64,000 nt of DNA. Source: Exobacillus caeni. GTDB lineage: Bacteria > Bacillota > Bacilli > Bacillales > Guptibacillaceae. A program made the position numbers and the translations under genes. This document shows positions 57,227 to 64,000 of this stretch, in pieces. Each line of letters starts with the position of its first letter. Positions within the stretch are counted from its first letter, which is position 1. The DNA lies in contig NZ_SWLG01000018.1 of assembly GCF_005747095.1 (NCBI RefSeq), forward strand, positions 1-64,000, read 5' to 3'. The notes beneath the pieces are model-generated. The model saw nothing but the letters and a program-made list of their open reading frames with translations. It ran no database searches and was not told the DNA's origin.

Positions 57227-58396
57227 TCAATCCACTTTTCCGTACTTTCCTGCTCCCCCAGTCCTTAGTTTCAGTTCTCCATTCCTCGCTTTACCGATTG
57301 TTTCTGCTATTTTTTTTGGAACAACTTCAGCCAGGTCCCTTTCAGAAACATAGTGGAGGATCGCCATTTCTGTCCCGAAGTGATCAAGCAATTTTTGGAG
57401 TGTTTTTGGCCCGAGGCCCGGAATGAATTCAAGCGGGACCTGATGGAAGTATGGCGGCCTTTCCCTTTGCCTTCCTGATGAATCCGCCAGTTCTTCAAGC
57501 CTGTCAAAAACACCTTTCACTAACGTGGTTTCTCCACAAGCAGGACACACATTCGCCGATTCTGGTTCTATTACGGAAAAGCAGCTCGCGCAGCTCGTCC
57601 TATGGTACTTCCCAAGCCGGGGATCCAGGCCATAATTTGCGAGAATCTTTCTTCCTCCCTCGTTTCTTAAAGCCATCTTGAATTCTTTATATGTTGAAGC
57701 ATGAAGTTCCAGCTTTTGATATTCTCTCGCGATTTTCCCAACAGAATGTGCATCTGAGTTAGTGAGAAAGGGGTACCGATTCAGTTCTTGAATCTGATCA
57801 GCCATTTGGGTGTCAGAGCTTAACCCCAGCTCAACCGCATCTATTAAAGAAGGATGAAATATTTCAGTTAACGACTTGCTAACACCTTTTCCATATAAAC
57901 TTTTAAAAGGCGTGAAAATATGGGCAGGAATGAAAAGCCCTCCAAGTTCTTTTGCTTTTTCTTGCAGTGTCTTTGCATCTTCATAAATTCTCTGGGAACT
58001 GAGTGTTATATTCTTCATTCTGGCAGAAAGCCAATTGGTAAAATGTTTCATTTTAGAAATATTAGGTAAATAAACTAATACATGAACGGGACCCTTACAG
58101 TTTTTATCGTAAAGTTCTATCTCACAGCCGGGTATCAAGGTAAGATTTTCAAATTGTAACCCGCCGTCCTCTAAGGCGACAACGGTCCCATCAGACACTA
58201 ACCCTTCCAACTCAGATATTACCTCAGGAACATGGCAATCAATAATCCCTATCATATTCATCCCTTTTACCAGGGCAGCTTCTTTCAGGATATTTTGCAA
58301 CGTTAATGACTTGCTTCCCGTAATTTTTACAGGTCTTCCTGATTCAGTCCTTCCTATATGAATATGAAAATCGGCGAATATTTCCAAAAATCTCAC
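57227..58396 (-). CDS. yqxK: Endonuclease Q family protein (YqxK)
   Basis: A 389-aa nuclease. The PHP-type domain (residues 1-240) has FADFHIHIG and TNSDAHSVG. A zinc motif CASC...CPACG lies near 270-295, and a helix-hairpin-helix region IPGLGPKTLQKLLDHFG near 335. EndoQ proteins cut DNA 5' of deaminated bases. It sits 3 bp behind nudF and is likely co-transcribed. Confidence 0.85.
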   Translation of the reverse strand: MRFLEIFADFHIHIGRTESGRPVKITGSKSLTLQNILKEAALVKGMNMIGIIDCHVPEVISELEGLVSDGTVVALEDGGLQFENLTLIPGCEIELYDKNCKGPVHVLVYLPNISKMKHFTNWLSARMKNITLSSQRIYEDAKTLQEKAKELGGLFIPAHIFTPFKSLYGKGVSKSLTEIFHPSLIDAVELGLSSDTQMADQIQELNRYPFLTNSDAHSVGKIAREYQKLELHASTYKEFKMALRNEGGRKILANYGLDPRLGKYHRTSCASCFSVIEPESANVCPACGETTLVKGVFDRLEELADSSGRQRERPPYFHQVPLEFIPGLGPKTLQKLLDHFGTEMAILHYVSERDLAEVVPKKIAETIGKARNGELKLRTGGAGKYGKVD

Positions 58397-58398
58397 CC

Positions 58399-58935
58399 TT
58401 AAGTTTGTGATTTTAAATACAGAAACGCATATGCGGTTTTCGCATCATGGATGGTCTGATTTTCTACCATTTCTTGCATTTCATCGAGGCTTACTTCCAA
58501 CACATCAAGAAATTCATCTTCATCCGCATGTTGATCACCTGTTTTTTCAAGACCTTCAGCAACGTAAAGGTGGACGAGTTCATCTGCAAACCCTGGAGAA
58601 GTATAGAAAGAAATAATCTTTCTCAGGTTTTCACATTCGTATCCTGTTTCTTCTGCCAGTTCTCTTTTAGCTGTTTCCATCGGGTCTTCACCCGGTTCGA
58701 GTTTTCCGGCAGGTATCTCAACGATCGTCTTTTCCAGAGCTTTTCTATATTGTTGTACCATCAGGACCTTTTGGTCGGAAGTAACAGCGATTACCGCTAC
58801 TGCTCCCGGATGCTTAATCAATTCTCTCTTGCTGGTTTTTCCGTTTGGCAGTTCAACCTCTTCGACCCGGAGATTAATAATTTTGCCGTCATAAATATTT
58901 TCTGTTGAAAGGGTCTTTTCCTTTAAATGGTCCAC
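58399..58935 (-). CDS. nudF: ADP-ribose pyrophosphatase NudF
   Basis: A 178-aa Nudix hydrolase. The Nudix box G-x5-E-x7-RE-U-x-EE-x-GU is seen from GKLEPGEDP through KRELAEETGYE. It hydrolyses ADP-ribose to AMP and ribose 5-phosphate. It is divergent from the probable mciZ. Confidence 0.92.
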   Translation of the reverse strand: MDHLKEKTLSTENIYDGKIINLRVEEVELPNGKTSKRELIKHPGAVAVIAVTSDQKVLMVQQYRKALEKTIVEIPAGKLEPGEDPMETAKRELAEETGYECENLRKIISFYTSPGFADELVHLYVAEGLEKTGDQHADEDEFLDVLEVSLDEMQEMVENQTIHDAKTAYAFLYLKSQT

Positions 58936-59059
58936 GATATCAACTCCCTGTTCTATGAGTAATAAAATCTACATAAAGTCTATCATAACAGGACATGATT
59001 AGTAACATGACGACCCTTATCGCAGGCTTAGCATTCATGAAAATGAAGGAGATGTTTAA

Positions 59060-59224
59060 ATGAAAATCTACATTAAAGAAAAGAGCATTACAATGGTAGG
59101 TAAGCCATGGCAAATAAAATCAATGATCAAGCAATATATGCAGCAGTACGAAACAGTGGAAGAATGGATTCAAGGCCCCGAAGGAAAACAACCTAAAAAA
59201 GACCACCTGAGGTTGCTTAGTTAA
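59060..59224 (+). CDS. mciZ: Probable FtsZ inhibitor MciZ
   Basis: A 54-aa peptide gene, ATG 59060 after AAGGAG. Residues 13-17 VGKPW, 30-37 with VEEW, and WIQGP correspond to B. subtilis MciZ (VGKAWEI... VKDWISKP, 40 aa), the mother-cell peptide that caps FtsZ filaments during sporulation, and both lie beside nudF. This copy has a 14-residue C-terminal extension rich in Lys. No clear sigma-E promoter was found. Confidence 0.75.
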   Translation: MKIYIKEKSITMVGKPWQIKSMIKQYMQQYETVEEWIQGPEGKQPKKDHLRLLS

Positions 59225-59236
59225 TTACAAAAAAAG

Positions 59237-59258
59237 AAAGCTGCACTATGGCAGCTTT
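59237..59258. terminator. Terminator between mciZ and isochorismatase-like gene
   Basis: An AAAGCTGC/GCAGCTTT stem with a 6-nt loop lies between the convergent genes. Confidence 0.75.
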
Positions 59259-59269
59259 GTGCTGATTTG

Positions 59270-59809
59270 TTAGACAATCTCTGTCTTAAAAACGGATTTC
59301 ATATGGTTTAAGAAAACATCATGGTTTTCAGTAAACGTTGCCATTGCGTTTTGATGAGCAACCGTTTTAAAGCCTCTGGCATAAGCGCCATACGCTGTTA
59401 AAAAGTCGCATATGTCCGTACATACTCCTGTTAAATGAACTTTCTCCACGTTCTTTGCCTTTAAATGTGATTCAAGGTCTGTGTTAAAGAAGGCATCATA
59501 CTCAGGTTTTGGTATGTATTTTACATTTTCATCCCCTTTATGTTGTTCGAACCATGCTTTAAGGTCCCCGAATAGCTCCTGTCCCCATGTTCCCTTCACG
59601 TTATGTGACGGCCACAATTCAAAGTGTGTATCATTCTCCTCATGCGCATCCATGCAAACCACAACTTCTTGACCTCTGGAAAGAAAGTCATCCGCTAAGT
59701 CAATAATATGCTTTACAATCGCCTGTGCCGGTTCCCCTGCTGTAAGGCTTCCTTCACTATGCACAAAATCGTTGCTCATATCAATAATCAACAATGCATT
59801 CTTAGCCAC
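59270..59809 (-). CDS. Isochorismatase/nicotinamidase family hydrolase
   Basis: A 179-aa cysteine hydrolase. Motifs: NALLIIDMSNDFV (catalytic Asp, residues 4-16) and LTGVCTDICDFLTAYGAYARG (catalytic Cys). The cis-peptide and Lys region KYIPKPEYDAFFNTD fits nicotinamidase PncA-like enzymes. The start is GTG 59809, 8 nt behind AAGGAGGG; the frame extends upstream to 60049 but overlaps the divergent gene. The substrate is not certain. Confidence 0.82.
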   Translation of the reverse strand: MAKNALLIIDMSNDFVHSEGSLTAGEPAQAIVKHIIDLADDFLSRGQEVVVCMDAHEENDTHFELWPSHNVKGTWGQELFGDLKAWFEQHKGDENVKYIPKPEYDAFFNTDLESHLKAKNVEKVHLTGVCTDICDFLTAYGAYARGFKTVAHQNAMATFTENHDVFLNHMKSVFKTEIV

Positions 59810-59963
59810 TATTAAAGCCCTCCTTTTTGATACTACTATAGCAATTGCCGAGACAAGTGACAAGACACTTATTGCTGAATTTTTCTCTAAGCAATTCATA
59901 TGTTTGGTTAAAAAAAGTAAAAGCGATAAAATAAAGTTACTACATAAATGCAGGAGGGATTGG

Positions 59964-60875
59964 ATGAAAAAAAACAGACTTGGAAATTCAGAACTTTTTG
60001 TAAGTGAAATCGGACTTGGAAGCATGTCCCTTGGCGATGAAAAATACAAAGCGATCCGTATTGTTCATGAAGCAATTGACCAGGGGGTAAATTTCATTGA
60101 TACCGCCGATCTATATGACTTTGGGGAAAATGAGCAAATTTTAGGCGAAGCCTTAAAAGGAAAAAGGGAAGAAATCATTCTTGCAACAAAAGCCGGTAAC
60201 AGCTGGAACGAAAATAAGGACAGCTGGCATTGGGATCCCTCAAAAAAGCATATCAAGTCTGCTGTTAAAGATAGCCTGCAGCGCTTAAAAACGGATTATA
60301 TCGACCTATACCAGCTGCATGGCGGGACGATTGATGATCCTATCGACGAAACGATAGAAGCATTCGAAGAACTAAAGAGTGAGGGGCTTATCCGTTACTA
60401 TGGTATTTCAAGCATCCGGCCAAACGTGATCCGTGAGTATGTTAAACGGTCTAACATTTCGAGCGTGATGATGCAGTACAGTATTCTTGATCGAAGGCCG
60501 GAAGAAGAAATATTGCCTTTGCTGGAGAAAAAGGACATAAGCGTTATAGCAAGGGGCCCACTCGCTAAAGGCATGCTGACTGAAAGAGCGGAAGAGAAAA
60601 TCAAAGATAACGGATTTTTAGATTATTCGAAAGAAGAGATTCTACAATTAAATAACAAACTCTCAGAGTTGACCAGCAAAGAGTTTTCCAAAACACAATT
60701 AGCATTACGGTACCCGTTAAGCAACCCTGCAGTAGCAACCGTTATTCCGGGTGCCAGCAGCGTCGAACAGCTCCTGGATAACGTATCTGCCCAGAACTCC
60801 CCTTCGCTTTCTGATAAACAGGTTTCTTATATCAAGGAAATATCCAAAGTAAATAAGTATGATAAACACAGATAA
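59964..60875 (+). CDS. Aldo/keto reductase
   Basis: A 303-aa NADPH-dependent oxidoreductase. Catalytic residues appear in NFIDTADLYDFGENEQILGEA (Asp, Tyr; shorter blocks FIDTADLY and GENEQI), LATKAG and the following DLYQLHG. The nucleotide-binding end reads AVATVIPGASS. ATG 59964 follows AGGAGGG. Physiological carbonyl substrate unknown. Confidence 0.88.
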   Translation: MKKNRLGNSELFVSEIGLGSMSLGDEKYKAIRIVHEAIDQGVNFIDTADLYDFGENEQILGEALKGKREEIILATKAGNSWNENKDSWHWDPSKKHIKSAVKDSLQRLKTDYIDLYQLHGGTIDDPIDETIEAFEELKSEGLIRYYGISSIRPNVIREYVKRSNISSVMMQYSILDRRPEEEILPLLEKKDISVIARGPLAKGMLTERAEEKIKDNGFLDYSKEEILQLNNKLSELTSKEFSKTQLALRYPLSNPAVATVIPGASSVEQLLDNVSAQNSPSLSDKQVSYIKEISKVNKYDKHR

Positions 60876-60919
60876 AGAAGACATGCCGAGATACGCTTTT
60901 GTTGAATAATGAAAAAAAA

Positions 60920-60940
60920 GACAGGGATGTTATCCCTGTC
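60920..60940. terminator. Terminator of thl-scoA-scoB and aldo/keto reductase gene
   Basis: A GACAGGGAT/ATCCCTGTC stem with a 3-nt loop is followed on the minus strand by TTTTTTTT. Confidence 0.85.
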
Positions 60941-60947
60941 CAATCCT

Positions 60948-61625
60948 TTAATAAGCTTCAAGTTTAACGTCTTCATCTACAATCAGTTCTGGCTCTGTGT
61001 CATTCTTAATATCTTCAACGGTAAACCCTCTGGCAACCTCGACTAATTTCAATCCTTCTTCTGTCACATCGATAACCGCTCTATCGGTAATGATACGGTC
61101 GACCACACCTTCTCCTGTCAAAGGTAGACTGCAGGAATCCAAAATCTTTGACTCACCGTTTTTATTCACATGGTCCATGATAACGACAATGCGCTTCGCA
61201 CCGTGCACAAGGTCCATCGCTCCGCCCATTCCTTTGATCATTTTTCCGGGAATCATCCAGTTGGCAAGGTCTCCATCTTTTGAAACTTCCATACCTCCAA
61301 GGATCGCAACATCGATATGGCCTCCGCGGATCATGGCAAATGATTCTGCGCTGTCAAAATAAGCAGCTCCTTTAATAGCCGTAACCGTTTCTTTCCCTGC
61401 ATTGATTAAATCCGGATCAACTTTGTTTTCCTCGGGGTACGGACCTATTCCAAGAAGACCGTTTTCCGATTGCAGCACTACTGTTTTATCCTCAGGAATA
61501 TGGTTTGCTACAAGCGTCGGCATTCCGATTCCTAGATTAACGTAAAATCCGTCTTGAATTTCCTTTTCTGCTCTTCTAGCAATTTTTTCGCGAACTTTTG
61601 CTTTTTCTTCTCTTGTCATCGCCAT
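60948..61625 (-). CDS. scoB: 3-oxoacid CoA-transferase subunit B
   Basis: A 225-aa subunit B of succinyl-CoA:acetoacetate CoA-transferase. The catalytic Glu is in [14 protein letters not shown]. Also [14 protein letters not shown] and [18 protein letters not shown]. It is third in an operon with the thiolase and scoA, a route for acetoacetate use or formation. Confidence 0.92.
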   Translation of the reverse strand: MAMTREEKAKVREKIARRAEKEIQDGFYVNLGIGMPTLVANHIPEDKTVVLQSENGLLGIGPYPEENKVDPDLINAGKETVTAIKGAAYFDSAESFAMIRGGHIDVAILGGMEVSKDGDLANWMIPGKMIKGMGGAMDLVHGAKRIVVIMDHVNKNGESKILDSCSLPLTGEGVVDRIITDRAVIDVTEEGLKLVEVARGFTVEDIKNDTEPELIVDEDVKLEAY

Positions 61626-61636
61626 TCTATCGCCTC

Positions 61637-62323
61637 CTATCGAGTCGTTAAACGTTCTATGCGTTTTTCTTGCTCTCCAACAATCAGCTTTTGGACATAG
61701 ATCCCCGGTGTATGCACTTCATCCGGATCGATTTCTCCCGCATCAACAAGTTCTTCCACTTCCGCGATCGTTACTTTTCCGGCAGCAGCAATCATCGGGT
61801 TAAAGTTTCTGGCGGTTTTATTAAAAACGAGGTTCCCCATCGTATCCGCTTTCGCAGCTCTGACCAGACTAAAGTCTGCTGTGATTCCCCTCTCAAGCAA
61901 ATAATCCTTACCGTCAAAGTTACGTACTTCTCTTCCTTCTGCTAGGGGAGTACCAACTCCAGCAGGTGTATAAAACGCAGGAATACCAGCACCGCCGGCA
62001 CGGATTTTTTCTGCGAGAGTTCCCTGTGGAGTCAGCTCAACTTCAAGCTCTCCAGACAGTACCTGACGTTCAAATTCCTTGTTTTCACCCACATAAGAGC
62101 CGACCATTTTTTTTATCTGTTTATTTTTCAATAAGAGGCCGAGTCCCCAGTCATCCACTCCACAGTTATTCGAAATAACCGTTAAATCTTTTACACCTGT
62201 ATTTTTTAGTGCAATAATTAAATTTTCCGGAATCCCTACTAACCCAAAGCCTCCGACAAGAATGGTTGCACCGTCCTTAATGTCTTTTACGGCATCATCA
62301 AATGACGTCAACACTTCTTTCAT
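61637..62323 (-). CDS. scoA: 3-oxoacid CoA-transferase subunit A
   Basis: A 228-aa subunit A. The glycine-rich [20 protein letters not shown] is near the start, then [18 protein letters not shown] and [20 protein letters not shown]. The start ATG 62323 is 6 nt behind AAAGGAGTG. It ends 11 bp before scoB. Confidence 0.92.
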   Translation of the reverse strand: MKEVLTSFDDAVKDIKDGATILVGGFGLVGIPENLIIALKNTGVKDLTVISNNCGVDDWGLGLLLKNKQIKKMVGSYVGENKEFERQVLSGELEVELTPQGTLAEKIRAGGAGIPAFYTPAGVGTPLAEGREVRNFDGKDYLLERGITADFSLVRAAKADTMGNLVFNKTARNFNPMIAAAGKVTIAEVEELVDAGEIDPDEVHTPGIYVQKLIVGEQEKRIERLTTR

Positions 62324-62354
62324 TCTGTTCACTCCTTTGAAATATGTACTAAAT

Positions 62355-62368
62355 TTAAAGCGCTTACA
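62355..62368. promoter_or_regulatory. cre-like site between thl and scoA
   Basis: TTAAAGCGCTTACA agrees with 13 of 14 positions of the CcpA consensus and touches the thl stop codon. It could act as a roadblock inside the operon. Confidence 0.5.
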
Positions 62369-63556
62369 TTAAGGGCGTTCTACTATTGTCGCTACACCCT
62401 GTCCACCGCCAATACAAAGTGTTGCAAGCCCGTATTTCCCGTTTCGGCGTTCCAGTTCATGCAACAGCGTAACAAGGATTCTTGTGCCGCTTGCACCGAT
62501 CGGATGCCCGAGTGCGATCGCACCGCCGTTAACGTTAAGAATATCGTTATTAAAGTCCAGGTCTCTTCCTACTGCCAAAGACTGGGCTGCAAATGCTTCG
62601 TTCGCCTCGATTAAATCTATATCCTTGATTGAAACCCCTGCTCGCTCAAGCGCTTTTTTGGTAGCAGGTACCGGTCCTAATCCCATCACACTTGGATCGA
62701 CGCCGCCGCTTGCGTTCGATTTAATAATCGCCAAAGGTTTTACTCCAAGTTCTTCCGCCTTTTTCCTGCTCATTAAGACAACTGCTGCAGCTCCGTCGTT
62801 AATTCCAGAAGCATTTCCTGCTGTTACCATGCCATCCTTTTTGAAAGCTGGACGAAGTTTACCAAGTTTTTCAGCTGAAGTATTTGCTTTTACGTACTCA
62901 TCCTGATCAAATATAACCGGATCGCCTTTACGCTGTGGAATAGAAACTGGTACTATTTCATCTTTAAAACGCCCCGCTTCGATTGCTTCAGAAGCCTTCT
63001 TCTGGCTTTCCGCAGAAAATTTATCCAGCTCTTCACGAGATAACTTATATGAATCACAAAGGTTCTCAGCGGTTATTCCCATATGATAATCATTGAAAGC
63101 ACACCAGAGACCGTCTTTTATCATGCTGTCCACTACTTTTTTATCGCCCATCCGGTATCCTTCACGAGCACCTTCCAAAAGATAAGGTGCCTGGCTCATA
63201 TTTTCCATCCCGCCAGCTACCACAATCTCTTGATCTCCTAAAAGAATGGACTGTGCTGCTAAATGAACCGCTTTCAAACCTGAACCGCAAACTTTATTTA
63301 TCGTCATCGATGGAGTGGTTTCAGGCAAACCTGCCTTCATCGCAGCCTGGCGTGCAGGATTCTGCCCTAATCCCGCCTGTAAGACATTACCCATGATTAC
63401 TTCCTCGACCTGGTCCCCTTTGACTCCCGCTCTTTCAAGCGCCGATTTAATTACTAATGCTCCAAGCTCAGGAGCAGAAACATCTTTCAAACCCCCGCCA
63501 AAGGAGCCAATTGGTGTTCTTACTGCACTAACGATGACTACATCTTGCTGTGACAT
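62369..63556 (-). CDS. Acetyl-CoA C-acetyltransferase (thiolase)
   Basis: A 395-aa biosynthetic-type thiolase interconverting two acetyl-CoA and acetoacetyl-CoA. Catalytic residues: Cys in [16 protein letters not shown], His in [12 protein letters not shown] and Cys in CIGGGQG. It heads the operon with scoA-scoB; together with the divergent HMG-CoA lyase gene it points to leucine and ketone-body metabolism. Confidence 0.93.
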   Translation of the reverse strand: MSQQDVVIVSAVRTPIGSFGGGLKDVSAPELGALVIKSALERAGVKGDQVEEVIMGNVLQAGLGQNPARQAAMKAGLPETTPSMTINKVCGSGLKAVHLAAQSILLGDQEIVVAGGMENMSQAPYLLEGAREGYRMGDKKVVDSMIKDGLWCAFNDYHMGITAENLCDSYKLSREELDKFSAESQKKASEAIEAGRFKDEIVPVSIPQRKGDPVIFDQDEYVKANTSAEKLGKLRPAFKKDGMVTAGNASGINDGAAAVVLMSRKKAEELGVKPLAIIKSNASGGVDPSVMGLGPVPATKKALERAGVSIKDIDLIEANEAFAAQSLAVGRDLDFNNDILNVNGGAIALGHPIGASGTRILVTLLHELERRNGKYGLATLCIGGGQGVATIVERP

Positions 63557-63932
63557 AATGGTTTCCTCCTTTTTATATTGGCTCTATAAAAGATTGTTTT
63601 AAGGAACAACGAAGGAAAGCACCTGCGACCTTCCAATAACCCCAGGTTTAATAATCGGTTTACAAGAGCGTAGCGAATAGATTCGTTGTGTCCCTACCTT
63701 CGTCAAGCTTGTATAAAAGAAGCCTGGCCACAAAAGAACAAAAAGTTTCCAAATAGAGCCATTATGTTAGAAAGTACAAAAAAGCCGCTACTTCTACAAT
63801 ATTCTCAATCCGTTCTCTGATTTCCTCCTAACTCATAAGAATTAAAAAAATTCAATTAATTTCTTGTGTGTTCTATGCGCGTTTGATTAAATAGTAAATA
63901 GAGCGCTTTCAATACACAGGAGGTAAAGTCAT
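63557..63932. other. Divergent regulatory region, thiolase / HMG-CoA lyase
   Basis: This 376-bp gap contains a long-range inverted repeat ACAACGAA (63603-63610) / TTCGTTGT (63688-63695) in the presumed thiolase leader and a weak cre-like sequence (11 of 14) near 63898. No gene is seen. Confidence 0.45.
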
Positions 63933-64000
63933 ATGAATCTTCCAGAGAAAGTTACATTGATTGAAGTAGGACCTCGTGACGGCTTACAGAATGAATCAAA
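63933..64000 (+). CDS. mvaB: Hydroxymethylglutaryl-CoA lyase, N-terminal fragment
   Basis: The first 22 codons of a gene cut by the window end. They contain VTLIEVGPRDGLQNES, the conserved N-terminal block of HMG-CoA lyases (metal-binding Asp in PRDG). ATG 63933 follows AGGAGGT. The lyase yields acetoacetate and acetyl-CoA in leucine degradation, matching the neighbouring sco and thiolase genes. Confidence 0.8.
   Translation, partial: MNLPEKVTLIEVGPRDGLQNES

Noticed and set aside
59020-59060. Sigma-E promoter for mciZ
   Set aside because: The best candidate boxes deviate at several positions in both elements, so it was not annotated.

Overview
The window is chromosomal DNA of an endospore-forming, low-GC Gram-positive bacterium of the family Bacillaceae. 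The evidence is the sporulation gene set (dacB-spmA-spmB, dacF-spoIIAA-spoIIAB-sigF, a seven-gene spoVA operon, spoIIM, a probable mciZ), a bacillithiol-type YpdA, MecB, a ResABCDE cytochrome c maturation/redox cluster, strong AGGAGG-type ribosome binding sites with frequent TTG/GTG starts, and gene order that largely follows my memory of the Bacillus subtilis ypd/ypb-res-rib-spoVA-fur region. No rRNA, tRNA, CRISPR array, prophage or complete insertion sequence was seen. The species cannot be named from this sequence alone.

Layout. 1-116: a highly folded sequence that looks like the 5' end of a group IIC intron sitting behind the prsW terminator and running off the left edge. 0.1-9.9 kb: prsW, asparaginase, ypdA, glutamate dehydrogenase with a CcpA-type site, D-Ala-D-Ala ligase, a PIG-L deacetylase, mecB, a cobalamin-binding MerR regulator of the CarH/LitR type, and a metallophosphoesterase. 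9.9-19.5 kb: CBS/ACT protein, small conserved genes, ypbE-like stub, ypbD, recS, ypbB, fer, serA, a PHP phosphatase and a LysM/M23 peptidase. 19.7-26.6 kb: resE-resD, resC-resB-resA, rluB. 26.8-33.3 kb: spmB-spmA-dacB, the bpsA-bpsB alkylpyrone pair, ypuI, an unknown gene, scpB-scpA. 33.5-40.7 kb: a DUF309 gene, the riboflavin operon ribD-ribE-ribBA-ribH-(32-aa membrane peptide)-ribT behind an FMN riboswitch, ppiB, and lysA behind a lysine riboswitch. 41.3-49.3 kb: spoVA operon, spoIIA operon and dacF with recognisable sigma-G, sigma-H and sigma-F promoters. 50.6-58.9 kb: pdp-pupG-drm nucleoside catabolism, xerD, yqzK, fur with two PerR-like boxes, spoIIM, EndoQ-type nuclease, nudF. 59-64 kb: mciZ, nicotinamidase-like and aldo-keto reductase genes, then a ketone-body/leucine catabolic set (thiolase, scoA, scoB, and the start of an HMG-CoA lyase gene).

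Most coding content is core genome. The accessory or poorly described material lies between genes: the presumed intron end, three families of palindromic repeats (49.96-50.45 kb, 56.91-57.09 kb, and a hairpin present at both 11.62 and 17.57 kb), a hairpin that pairs with a Shine-Dalgarno sequence at 9.82 kb, and two very short genes (34.8 and 59.1 kb). No clearly novel multi-gene system was found.
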